Positions 6,549 to 14,154 of a stretch of DNA of 18,469 nt are shown here, in pieces (the first letter of the stretch is position 1; every line of letters starts with the position of its first letter). The stretch is taken from contig CAKVLT010000034.1 of NCBI GenBank assembly GCA_934757945.1, positions 1 to 18,469 of the forward strand, given 5' to 3'. Below the pieces are notes generated by a model. That model was given only the letters and a program-made list of their open reading frames with translations, was not told the origin of the DNA and searched no databases. Position numbers and translations under genes: made by a program. Source of the stretch: an uncultured Bulleidia sp. Lineage in GTDB: Bacteria; Bacillota_I; Bacilli_A; Erysipelotrichales; Erysipelotrichaceae.

Positions 6549-9104
6549 ATGGACCTGGAAAAAATGACTGAACATCTTCAGGATTGTCTGATTACAGCTG
6601 TGAATGCTGCTAAAGATGCACATCATGTGGAGTGTACGCTGGAACATGTTTTACATGCCATGCTGTCCACAGATTGTCTGGATGGCATTCTGGAGAATGT
6701 ACATATTGATAAAAATCAACTGGAATCGCTGGTAGATGAAGAGATTACACATTTACCTACAGTAGATGGGAATAATGAGCCTACATTAAACAGATATGTA
6801 GTAGAATCTTCAAATTATGCAGAATCTTACATGAAGAAGGCTGGAGATACTTACATGAGCACTCTTGTGTACTTTGTCAGTATGTTTGAAACCAATGCCA
6901 TGATTGTTCATAAAATCATGGACACCTTCCATGTGACTTTGAAGGATCTGCTGCAAGCTGAAAATGCAGTGAGAGGAGGTGTTACTATGGATGAAAAGAA
7001 TACAGAAAGTCAGTTAAATGCATTAAAGAAATATGGCAGAGATCTGGTACAGGAAGTAAAAGACGGGAAAATTGATCCTGTTATCGGAAGAGATGAAGAA
7101 ATCAGAAGAGTGATTGAAATCTTATCACGCAAAACCAAGAATAACCCTGTACTGATTGGTGAACCGGGTGTTGGTAAAACTGCTATTGTGGAAGGCCTGG
7201 CACATCGTATACATGACAAAGATGTGCCGTTAGGTTTACAGAATAAAAAACTAATTGAACTGGATATGGGTGCTCTGATTGCCGGAGCCAAGTATAAAGG
7301 TGAATTTGAAGAACGTCTGAAAGGTGTTATCAAAGAAGTACAACGTTCCAATGGTAACATCATTCTGTTTATTGATGAGATTCATAACCTTGTGGGCGCA
7401 GGAAGAAGTGAAGGTTCGATGGATGCGGCCAACTTACTGAAACCAATGCTTGCAAGAGGTGAGCTGAAATGTATCGGTGCAACAACTTTCGATGAATACA
7501 GGAAGTACATTGAAAAGGACAGAGCTTTGGAAAGACGTTTCCAGAAAGTACAGGTATCTGAGCCTACAGTGGATGATACTATTGCGATTCTGAGAGGTCT
7601 GAAGGAAAGATTTGAGACACATCATAATGTGAAAATCAAAGATGAAGCAATAGTTGCGGCAGCACAGCTTTCCAATCGTTATATTACAGACCGTTTCCTT
7701 CCTGATAAAGCTATTGACCTTATCGATGAAGCCTGTGCTTCTATTCGTGTGGAAATGGATTCCATGCCTAAGGAGCTGGATGAATTAAAGAGAAAGATTA
7801 ATCTTCTTAAAACTGAAGAATCTTCTCTGAAAGAAGAAACAGAAGAAAAATCCAAAGCAAGACTGGAAGAAATCCGCAAAGAGCTTGCTGAACTTGAGGA
7901 ACAGGATCACACAAAGACTGCTAAATGGAAGGCTGAAAAAGAAAAGATAAATTCTTTACAGGATTATCGTATACAGCTGGATAAGGCAAAAAGGGATCTT
8001 AACGATGCCATGAATAATGACAATTATGATCTTGCGGGAAGATTACAGTATCAGACAATTCCAAATCTTGAAAAGGAGATTGCAGAAGCTGAAAAAGCTG
8101 AAAAGTATACCCTGTTACAGCAAGAAGTAGATGAAAACATGATTGCCAAGATTGTTTCCAGGTGGACACATATTGATGTGGCAAGATTGCAGAGTACTGA
8201 AAAGGAAAAGATTTTACATTTGCCTGCATTCCTTGAAAAACGCGTGATGGGACAGGATGAAGCTTTAAAGCTTGTATCTGATGCTATCTTACGTTCCAAG
8301 GCAAATATTCAGGACGAAAACAGACCTCTTGGTTCCTTCCTGTTCTTAGGACCTACCGGTGTAGGTAAAACAGAAGTAGCCAAGGCACTTGCACAGCAGC
8401 TGTTTGATGATGAAAGCAAGATTGTACGTATTGATATGTCTGAATATATGGAGAAGTTTTCAGTTTCCAGACTGATTGGTGCTCCTCCAGGATATGTTGG
8501 ATATGAAGAAGGTGGACAGTTAACAGAAGCAGTGCGTCGTAATCCATACTGCATTGTATTGCTGGATGAAATTGAAAAAGCACATCCTGATGTGTTTAAC
8601 ATTCTGTTACAGATTCTTGATGACGGACGTATTACGGATTCCAAGGGTGTTACGGTTGATTTCAAGAATACTATCATTATCATGACAAGTAATCTTGGCT
8701 CACAATATGCCTTTGAACAGGACCCTGATGTACGTAAAGAACACTATGAAGAAGAGGTACAGAAGTTCTTTAAACCTGAACTGATCAATCGTATTGATGA
8801 AATTATTGTCTTTAATGCTTTAGGTAAGGATGTTCAGGTGAAGATTGCCGATAAGTTCCTGAATCTTCTTGCAGATCGTCTTGAAGAAAAGGATATCCAT
8901 CTTGAGGTTACTCCGGCGGCAAAGGAAAGAATTATTACCCTTGGTGTAGACCCTCAGTTTGGTGCTAGACCAATGCGCAGACATATTCAAAGAGAAGTAG
9001 AAACATTGGTTGCCAAGACAATGCTTGAAAACGATGATCTTGAAAATAAGACCATCGTTGTAGATGCCGATGAAAACGGCTATAAAGTATTTGTTAAAGA
9101 GTAA
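6549..9104 (+). CDS. clpB: ATP-dependent disaggregase ClpB (Hsp104 family)
   Basis: ClpB hexamers thread aggregated proteins through a central pore and pass them to DnaK/DnaJ/GrpE. The protein is 851 residues, near the family norm. It has a somewhat divergent Clp N domain (about 1-145) and a first AAA+ module with Walker A GEPGVGKT (204-211) and Walker B ILFIDEIH (272-279). The inserted M-domain coiled coil (about 395-510), rich in Lys and Glu, marks it as ClpB rather than ClpC or ClpE. The second AAA+ module has Walker A GPTGVGKT (601-608) and Walker B VLLDEIEKAHPDV (D673, E674). AGGAGGT (6534-6540) lies eight bases upstream of ATG. No CtsR-type repeat is visible nearby, so it should be transcribed from the CIRCE promoter as the last operon gene. 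A strong internal start occurs at codon 147. The 3' end overlaps the convergent HAD gene by 11 bases. Confidence 0.97.
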   Translation: MDLEKMTEHLQDCLITAVNAAKDAHHVECTLEHVLHAMLSTDCLDGILENVHIDKNQLESLVDEEITHLPTVDGNNEPTLNRYVVESSNYAESYMKKAGDTYMSTLVYFVSMFETNAMIVHKIMDTFHVTLKDLLQAENAVRGGVTMDEKNTESQLNALKKYGRDLVQEVKDGKIDPVIGRDEEIRRVIEILSRKTKNNPVLIGEPGVGKTAIVEGLAHRIHDKDVPLGLQNKKLIELDMGALIAGAKYKGEFEERLKGVIKEVQRSNGNIILFIDEIHNLVGAGRSEGSMDAANLLKPMLARGELKCIGATTFDEYRKYIEKDRALERRFQKVQVSEPTVDDTIAILRGLKERFETHHNVKIKDEAIVAAAQLSNRYITDRFLPDKAIDLIDEACASIRVEMDSMPKELDELKRKINLLKTEESSLKEETEEKSKARLEEIRKELAELEEQDHTKTAKWKAEKEKINSLQDYRIQLDKAKRDLNDAMNNDNYDLAGRLQYQTIPNLEKEIAEAEKAEKYTLLQQEVDENMIAKIVSRWTHIDVARLQSTEKEKILHLPAFLEKRVMGQDEALKLVSDAILRSKANIQDENRPLGSFLFLGPTGVGKTEVAKALAQQLFDDESKIVRIDMSEYMEKFSVSRLIGAPPGYVGYEEGGQLTEAVRRNPYCIVLLDEIEKAHPDVFNILLQILDDGRITDSKGVTVDFKNTIIIMTSNLGSQYAFEQDPDVRKEHYEEEVQKFFKPELINRIDEIIVFNALGKDVQVKIADKFLNLLADRLEEKDIHLEVTPAAKERIITLGVDPQFGARPMRRHIQREVETLVAKTMLENDDLENKTIVVDADENGYKVFVKE
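6974..6989 (+). promoter_or_regulatory. Internal ribosome binding site and start for a short ClpB form
   Basis: A perfect AGGAGGT (6974-6980) lies six bases before an in-frame ATG at 6987 (codon 147, MDEKNTESQLNALKKYG). This is the junction between the N domain and the first AAA+ module. Escherichia coli clpB is known to use an internal start at an equivalent place (about codon 149) to make an N-domain-less form. The site suggests the same here; production of the short form is an inference. Confidence 0.7.
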
Positions 9105-9924
9105 GTAAATGTTCTTTAAGCCAGACAACGGCACCATCCTGTAAATTGGAAAGAGCAGAGTCATCTGCTCTTTCTTTTACTTTTTTCATGGCATTTCCCA
9201 TAGCTACAGAAGTGCCTGCTTCTTCAAACATAGACAGGTCATTTTCTCCATCTCCTATAGCCACTACCTCAGTATCCTGAATATTTAACAGTTGCTTTAA
9301 GATGAGCAGTGAATTTCCTTTAGAAACTCCATGAGGGCATATTTCAAGCCATTTACTGTTCACAAAGAAATAAGAGTAGTTTTCCTGTTCCAGATGACTG
9401 ACAAAATCTTTTAAAATAAAATGGAACGAAGAGAAACATAGTTTTTCACATGTTTGCAGATGTATTTTTGTAACCGGGGTCAGATGGTGTGGATAGTGCG
9501 GTTTTTTGCTTACTTTATGGTACAGGGCATATATACCTGAGTACACAATGGATGGGATATAAAACCATTTTGCACATGTATGATAGAATTTTTGATTGTC
9601 CGAAAAAGACATTACCATGGGATATTTATTTAAAAGATTCAGGCAGGCATCAATTTCTTTTGTCTGTAAAGGATCATGAGAATAGATTACTTTTCCAGAT
9701 GCTTCGTAAATCTCTAGGCCGTTCATACAGCTGACATAGTCATAGACAGGCTTTTTAAAGATTCTCTGTACACTGTAAAAAGGTCTTCCACTGGAAATGA
9801 GTATTTGAATTCCTTGTTGCTGTAATGCATGTAAGACAGCATATCCCTCATCGGAGACTTCTCCGTGTATATTTAATAACGTTCCGTCAAGGTCCAGAAC
9901 AACGAGCTTTGTATTTGTATTCAT
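9094..9924 (-). CDS. Cof-type HAD-IIB phosphatase
   Basis: This belongs to the Cof/YidA-like haloacid dehalogenase phosphatases, cytosolic Mg-dependent enzymes acting on sugar phosphates, flavin mononucleotide or similar small phosphate esters; the substrate cannot be told from sequence. The 276-residue protein has motif I DLDGT (nucleophile D11, acid/base D13), motif II Ser in ILISSGRP (S44), the IIB cap in the middle, motif III Lys in SKGNSL (K202), and motif IV GDGENDLSMF (D225, D229). It is transcribed on the minus strand, convergent with clpB, and overlaps the last 11 bases of clpB. Codons 251-259 also form the perfect hairpin that ends the chaperone operon. The upstream ribosome site is weak and no confident minus-strand promoter was found in the 97-base gap with the divergent gene. 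Confidence 0.92.
   Translation of the reverse strand: MNTNTKLVVLDLDGTLLNIHGEVSDEGYAVLHALQQQGIQILISSGRPFYSVQRIFKKPVYDYVSCMNGLEIYEASGKVIYSHDPLQTKEIDACLNLLNKYPMVMSFSDNQKFYHTCAKWFYIPSIVYSGIYALYHKVSKKPHYPHHLTPVTKIHLQTCEKLCFSSFHFILKDFVSHLEQENYSYFFVNSKWLEICPHGVSKGNSLLILKQLLNIQDTEVVAIGDGENDLSMFEEAGTSVAMGNAMKKVKERADDSALSNLQDGAVVWLKEHLLTL
9149..9186 (+). terminator. Intrinsic terminator of the chaperone operon, inside the convergent HAD gene
   Basis: GAAAGAGCAGA (9149-9159) and TCTGCTCTTTC (9164-9174) form a perfect 11-bp stem with a GTCA loop, followed by TTTTACTTTTTT. The T tract is on the plus-strand 3' side only, so it ends transcripts coming from clpB, about 45 bases after its stop. It lies wholly within the coding sequence of the minus-strand phosphatase. 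Confidence 0.9.
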
Positions 9925-9965
9925 GGCTCTATTTTAATGTATTCTTACAATAATACGAATGCTTT

Positions 9966-9993
9966 TTGAATTTATCATTGAAAGATGTATAAT
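9966..9993 (+). promoter_or_regulatory. Promoter of the small membrane protein gene
   Basis: TTGAAT (9966-9971) and a perfect TATAAT (9988-9993) are 16 bases apart. Transcription would start near 10000, about 20 bases before the ATG at 10022, leaving room for the GAGGG ribosome site (10011-10015). Confidence 0.75.
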
Positions 9994-10021
9994 AATTGCA
10001 ATAGAAATAAGAGGGTTATAC

Positions 10022-10519
10022 ATGAATTTATATTTAAATATTGCAATGATTGTCGGTTTTGGCGCTTTGGCTATTATGATGTTTGTCAAATTCTTTAGAG
10101 TCAGAGGTAAAATCATCATTCAGGATAAAACCTGGAATGGTATTCGTATGGGTTTCGGGGTGATTGAAATACTGGCTGTTCTCAGTATATTTATGCAGGG
10201 AAATACTACTATCGACTATTTCCGTATTGTTATGATGGTCATGGCTTGTACTGCATACATGATTGCTCGTGATGGTCTTGGCGAAGAGGGACTGATTCAC
10301 AATGGACATCTTATTCCATGGAATAAAGTGAGAGCATGGGATAAATCTGAAACCGGTAAATCCATTGAATTGTTCTTTACTCTGGAACCTGAAGATCCTA
10401 AGAAACCAGATAAATATTCTACGATTGAAATTGATTTTGATAAGAGCAATAAAGAACAGATTGACCGTTTCCTGAATCTGAATCTGAAACGTAAATACAC
10501 AAGAATGAAACGTAAATAA
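10022..10519 (+). CDS. Small membrane protein of unknown function, three predicted helices plus a cytoplasmic domain
   Basis: I do not recognise a characterised family. The 165-residue protein has hydrophobic segments at about 3-22, 42-59 and 66-82, with a basic loop (KFFRVRGK) between the first two. A soluble C-terminal part (about 84-152, GLGEEGLIHNGHLIPWNKVRAW through STIEIDFDKSNKEQIDRFL) looks like a short beta-rich domain with a terminal helix, similar to small YcxB/DUF-type membrane-linked modules; that likeness is an impression only. The tail is very basic (KRKYTRMKRK). ATG 10022 was chosen because GAGGG (10011-10015) sits six bases upstream and a good promoter ends before it; an in-frame ATG at 9959 lies upstream of that promoter. 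The gene is monocistronic, between its own promoter and terminator. Confidence 0.8.
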   Translation: MNLYLNIAMIVGFGALAIMMFVKFFRVRGKIIIQDKTWNGIRMGFGVIEILAVLSIFMQGNTTIDYFRIVMMVMACTAYMIARDGLGEEGLIHNGHLIPWNKVRAWDKSETGKSIELFFTLEPEDPKKPDKYSTIEIDFDKSNKEQIDRFLNLNLKRKYTRMKRK

Positions 10520-10547
10520 GACTTGGAATGATTTCTGAGTCTTTTTT
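10518..10547 (+). terminator. Intrinsic terminator after the small membrane protein gene
   Basis: An 11-pair stem from 10518-10528 and 10533-10543 (AAGACT paired with AGTCTT, then two G-U pairs and three more pairs) closes a TGAT loop. Four T residues, an A and two more T residues follow. The stem begins inside the TAA stop codon. Confidence 0.88.
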
Positions 10548-10548
10548 A

Positions 10549-10577
10549 TTGACGTGTTCAATAAAACACCCTAAACT
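10549..10577 (+). promoter_or_regulatory. Predicted promoter of the NAD salvage operon
   Basis: TTGACG (10549-10554) and TAAACT (10572-10577) are 17 bases apart. The -10 is imperfect, fitting a regulated promoter. The predicted start (near 10584) falls inside the palindrome at 10581-10599. Confidence 0.65.
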
Positions 10578-10580
10578 ATA

Positions 10581-10599
10581 AATAGTCAAAATGACTATT
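10581..10599. promoter_or_regulatory. Predicted NrtR operator
   Basis: AATAGTCA-AAA-TGACTATT is a perfect 8-bp inverted repeat with a three-base centre, just downstream of the -10 and 12 bases before the first gene's ATG. It contains GT, seven bases, then AC, the core I recall for NrtR family operators. Lying directly upstream of a gene for an NrtR-like protein, it is best read as the autoregulatory site for the whole NAD operon. The palindrome is observed; the binding partner is inferred. Confidence 0.78.
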
Positions 10600-10611
10600 G
10601 AGGAATTGCCT

Positions 10612-11472
10612 ATGGAAATAAGAAACGAACAAGGTCAGACACTTCAGGAATTCTTAGATGCCTATGATGATTCAAAATATAAACATCCCAGTAATACGGT
10701 TGACATGATTTTAATGACTGTCTACGAAGACAGATTGAAACTGTTACTGGTAAAAAGAAGGAATCATCCTTTTATCGGAGACTGGGCATTACCTGGAGGA
10801 TTTGTAGAATTTGATGAGGATATGGATGAAGCCGTAAGAAGAGAACTTCAGGAGGAAACCCATATTCAGGAGTATACGTATTTCCGTCAGTTGTATACTT
10901 TGGGAAATGCTGACAGAGATCCAAGAACCAGAGTGATTACCACTGCGTATCTTTCTTTGACACCATGTGAAAATATCAAGAATACATGTGCAGGAGATGA
11001 TGCTCAGGATGCTGCGTGGTTTGACATTAAGAAAGTTACTTCTGTTATAGACAGTAATCACAGAGAAAGTATTCTTACCATCTGTAATGAGGAACTGAAT
11101 GTTTATATGACTTTTAAAGTTATTGATACAGCACAGCAAAATTACATCAGAACACGTTCTTATCCGACAGAAGACAGTAATGCAGAACTTGCAGCGGATC
11201 ATATCAAGGTCATTAATATGGCTATGGATCAGGTACAGCATCGTGCAGCCAGTACGGGTATCTTATTTAATCTTTTGCCTAAAGAATGTACGTTAAGACA
11301 AATACAGTCTGCGTATGAAGCTGTGATTGGTCATCCGACGGATACAGCAAATTTCAGAAGAGATATTCGTAAAATGCTTATTGATACAAATAAGAAAGTA
11401 AAGGTTAATGGCAGAAGCAGTGAATTGTTTACATTTAATCCTATGTTTACATATTTGAAGGAGAATTTATGA
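10612..11472 (+). CDS. nrtR: NrtR-like Nudix-domain transcriptional regulator of NAD metabolism
   Basis: NrtR proteins join a Nudix fold that senses ADP-ribose-type NAD metabolites to a winged-helix DNA-binding domain, and repress NAD biosynthesis genes. This 286-residue protein has an N-terminal Nudix domain with WALPGGFVEF. Its Nudix box fits G-x5-E-x7-RELQEE except that the final Gly is His (ETHI). A C-terminal domain (about 205-280) of winged-helix type has LLPKECTLRQIQSAYEAV, NFRRDIRKML and a closing FTFNP. The box keeps the catalytic Glu residues, so ADP-ribose hydrolysis is also possible. ATG 10612 was chosen because GAGGAA (10600-10605) is six bases upstream; an in-frame ATG at 10591 falls within the operator palindrome. 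Its stop overlaps pncA by four bases (ATGA). The regulator call rests on domain layout, the palindrome and the NAD gene context. Confidence 0.85.
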   Translation: MEIRNEQGQTLQEFLDAYDDSKYKHPSNTVDMILMTVYEDRLKLLLVKRRNHPFIGDWALPGGFVEFDEDMDEAVRRELQEETHIQEYTYFRQLYTLGNADRDPRTRVITTAYLSLTPCENIKNTCAGDDAQDAAWFDIKKVTSVIDSNHRESILTICNEELNVYMTFKVIDTAQQNYIRTRSYPTEDSNAELAADHIKVINMAMDQVQHRAASTGILFNLLPKECTLRQIQSAYEAVIGHPTDTANFRRDIRKMLIDTNKKVKVNGRSSELFTFNPMFTYLKENL

Positions 11473-11987
11473 GAAACGTATTGGTTGTAGTCGACATGCA
11501 GAATGATTTTGTTGATCAGGCTTTAGGAACTGAAGAAGCTGTTCGGATTGTACCTGCAGTCATTGAAGAAATTCTAAATGAGAAGTACGATACAGTGATT
11601 GCCACACTGGATACACATAGTGAAGACTATATGTCCACACTTGAAGGAAAGTATCTTCCTGTCAGTCATTGCATTAAAGGAACGGAAGGATGGAAAATTC
11701 ACCCTGAAATTCAGAAAGCTTTAGATACAAGAGATACTATCTATATTGAAAAACCTACTTTTGGGTCTCTACAGTTACAGGGTATTTTTGAACAGTACAG
11801 ACCTGAAGAAATTACATTTACAGGACTATGTACAGATATCTGTGTGGTATCCAATGCCTTGCTTGCCAAAGCTGCATTGTATGAAAGCGAAGTAAACGTT
11901 ATTGAAAAAGCTACAGCGGGTGTGACACCGGAATCTAAAGAGGCTGCTTTGAAAACCATGCAGTCCTGTCAGATTCATATTTTGTAA
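11469..11987 (+). CDS. pncA: Nicotinamidase (isochorismatase-like family)
   Basis: PncA hydrolyses nicotinamide to nicotinate and ammonia, the entry step of the salvage route. The 172-residue protein has the catalytic triad in the expected places: D9 in VVVDMQNDF, K95 in IYIEKPTFGS, and C125 in GLCTDICVVSNA. Probable metal ligands are D48 and H50 (ATLDTHSEDY) and H67 (LPVSHCIKGT). AAGGAG (about 11458-11463) precedes the ATG, which overlaps the nrtR stop as ATGA, so translation is likely coupled. Isochorismatase-like hydrolases share the fold, but the position directly before nicotinate phosphoribosyltransferase supports nicotinamidase. The length is slightly short, as is common for Bacillota members. 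Confidence 0.93.
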   Translation: MRNVLVVVDMQNDFVDQALGTEEAVRIVPAVIEEILNEKYDTVIATLDTHSEDYMSTLEGKYLPVSHCIKGTEGWKIHPEIQKALDTRDTIYIEKPTFGSLQLQGIFEQYRPEEITFTGLCTDICVVSNALLAKAALYESEVNVIEKATAGVTPESKEAALKTMQSCQIHIL

Positions 11988-12010
11988 AAAATATATAAAG
12001 GAGAAAAAAT

Positions 12011-13528
12011 ATGTCAAATGTTACAGTAGAACCTTACATTCCAGATGAAGATTATGATAATCCTGCCATGGTGACAGACTTTTATGAGTTTACAATGGCC
12101 AACTGTCTGTTTTTGCACGGCTTTAAAGACACCATTATGGTTTTTGATATGTTCTTCAGAAAGAACCCGGACAATCTAGGTTATTCCATTAGTTGTGGTC
12201 AGAGAAAACTGGTTAGATTCTTAATGAATTATCATTTTACAGATAAAGATATTTGCTGGTTAAAAACTAAAGGTATGTCTGATGAATTCTGTGAATATTT
12301 ACGAACATATAAGTGGAAAGGCGATGTGTACATGCTTAAAGAAGGTACTGTCTGCTATCCACAGGTACCAATGGTACGCATTGAATGTGATATGGTGGGA
12401 GCTATTCTGATTGAAACCTACTTATTACAGACAATGAACTTCCATTCTTTAATTGCCACAAAAGCAACACGTGTGACAGGACTGAATACGCATACTCCTA
12501 GAAATGTCATGGAATTTGGTACAAGACGTGCTCAAGGTAAGAGTGCAGGTAATGATGGGGCATATGCGGCAATTCTTGGTGGATGTATTGGTACTGCCAA
12601 TTGTCTGGCTGAAATGAAGTTTGGACCGGATGTTAAAGCTGTTGGAACTATTGCACATTCCTTTATTGAATTCTATCCAAGTGAATATGAAGCATTTAAG
12701 GCATATGCTGAAACATATCCTGATAACGTATCTTTATTGCTGGATACATATTCCATCTTTGAATCCGGACTTCCAAATTTGATTAAACTGGATGACGAGC
12801 TGATTAAGAAATATCCGAATGATCCAAATAAGCGTGTTAAGAGTGCGCGTATTGACTCTGGAGACCTTGCACGTGGATATAAAAAGTTAAGAAAAGCTCT
12901 GGATAAAGCAGGTAAATCTTATATCAAGCTTGTCGCAAGTAACTCACTGGATGAAAAGACAATGAGTACTATGGAAATGTATGAAGATGCTCACTTTGAT
13001 TCTTATGGCGTTGGTGAAAAGCTGATTACCAGTGCTACAGACCCTGTATTTGGTGGTGTCTATAAGCTTGTGGCTGTCAAGAATCCTGATGGTTCCTATA
13101 CACCTAAGATGAAGTGCTCTGATTCCAGTTCGAAAGCAATTATTCCAGGTAAGCTGATGGCATGGCGTGTCTTTGATGAAGAAGGAAAAGGACAGTGTGA
13201 TATTATTTCCATGTATGATGAAGTGCTGGAAGTTGGTAAGCCAATAGAAGTGATTAATCTGGATACTGATGAATTTGAAAGAAATCGTATCATTACTCCA
13301 CTCGCTATAGAACCACTACTTGTCCCGCATATTATCCAGGGGGAACTTGTAATTGATCTTCCTTCTATTGCTGAAAAGAAAGCTTACGTAAAAGAGCAGA
13401 TGGAAAATAAAGTGTGGGAGAGTGAACTCCGTCCTGAAATGCCTCATAAACATTATGTCGACTTAACTTTAAAAGTTGCTAAGACAAGAACAGATATGTA
13501 TGAAAAACTACATGGAGGAAGAATTTGA
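12011..13528 (+). CDS. pncB: Nicotinate phosphoribosyltransferase
   Basis: PncB joins nicotinate with phosphoribosyl pyrophosphate, helped by ATP hydrolysis, to give nicotinate mononucleotide. The 505-residue length fits the long form of the family. Visible family motifs are DFYEFTMAN near the N-terminus, FGTRRAQGKSA (169-179), the GTIAHSF segment whose His (H216) is the residue phosphorylated in this family, and RIDSGDLA (280-287) in the phosphoribosyl-binding region. AAAGGAG (11997-12003) lies seven bases upstream of ATG, and 23 bases separate it from pncA. Its TGA stop overlaps the TTG start of nadD. All expected catalytic landmarks are present. Confidence 0.97.
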   Translation: MSNVTVEPYIPDEDYDNPAMVTDFYEFTMANCLFLHGFKDTIMVFDMFFRKNPDNLGYSISCGQRKLVRFLMNYHFTDKDICWLKTKGMSDEFCEYLRTYKWKGDVYMLKEGTVCYPQVPMVRIECDMVGAILIETYLLQTMNFHSLIATKATRVTGLNTHTPRNVMEFGTRRAQGKSAGNDGAYAAILGGCIGTANCLAEMKFGPDVKAVGTIAHSFIEFYPSEYEAFKAYAETYPDNVSLLLDTYSIFESGLPNLIKLDDELIKKYPNDPNKRVKSARIDSGDLARGYKKLRKALDKAGKSYIKLVASNSLDEKTMSTMEMYEDAHFDSYGVGEKLITSATDPVFGGVYKLVAVKNPDGSYTPKMKCSDSSSKAIIPGKLMAWRVFDEEGKGQCDIISMYDEVLEVGKPIEVINLDTDEFERNRIITPLAIEPLLVPHIIQGELVIDLPSIAEKKAYVKEQMENKVWESELRPEMPHKHYVDLTLKVAKTRTDMYEKLHGGRI

Positions 13529-14154
13529 TCAAGGCTTTGGCATTTGGAGGTGCTTTTAATCCTCCAACCATTGCACATATTGCCTGTGCCAGATATGTTC
13601 TGGACACCTTGCATTATGAGAAGGTAATCTTTATTCCTACCAAAAGAGAATATGTTATGGAAGACCAGAAAAAAGGTTTCTCTTTTACAAATGAACAGAG
13701 AATTTCCATCTTAAATGCAATTGCAAAAACGAATCCATGGATGGTTGTGGAAGATTATGAAATTCAAAGTCCGACTCAGCCTAGAACATATACAACTTTA
13801 TGTTATCTGAAACAACAGGGATATGATGTACAGTGGTTATGCGGTTCTGATAAATTGCCGGAACTTCAAAACGGATGGAAATATGTCCATGAACTGATCA
13901 ATCAGTTCGGACTTGTCTGCATGACAAGAAGTCATGAAGATGTGGAAACACTGATTGATTCTGATGAATATTTAAAGACCTTAAAACATGGTATTACAAT
14001 TGTACATACACCAGATACGCTGCAGTCTGTATCTTCTACTGAAGTAAGAAGACTGTTGCAGCTGAGGAAAGAAGAGGGGGACAATAAAGATATAGAGGAT
14101 AAGCTCAATGCTTTATTGCCTTTGCCATTAGAAGAATTGGAGAAATTAGTATGA
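13525..14154 (+). CDS. nadD: Nicotinate-nucleotide adenylyltransferase
   Basis: NadD transfers AMP from ATP to nicotinate mononucleotide, giving deamido-NAD. The 209-residue protein has the nucleotidyltransferase signature GGAFNPPTIAH near the N-terminus, with Thr in place of the first His of the usual HxxH (a known H/T variant), and the C-terminal SSTEVR motif. The start is TTG at 13525: GGAGG (13514-13518) lies six bases upstream, and the codon overlaps the pncB stop as TTGA. No ATG or GTG allows the conserved IKALAFGGAFNP opening to be kept. The weak start codon and overlap suggest translation that depends on pncB. The gene overlaps nadE by four bases. Confidence 0.95.
   Translation: MIKALAFGGAFNPPTIAHIACARYVLDTLHYEKVIFIPTKREYVMEDQKKGFSFTNEQRISILNAIAKTNPWMVVEDYEIQSPTQPRTYTTLCYLKQQGYDVQWLCGSDKLPELQNGWKYVHELINQFGLVCMTRSHEDVETLIDSDEYLKTLKHGITIVHTPDTLQSVSSTEVRRLLQLRKEEGDNKDIEDKLNALLPLPLEELEKLV

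Noticed and set aside
10591..10611. Longer Nudix regulator beginning at ATG 10591
   Set aside because: The codon sits in the operator palindrome and near the predicted transcript start; GAGGAA at 10600-10605 points to ATG 10612.
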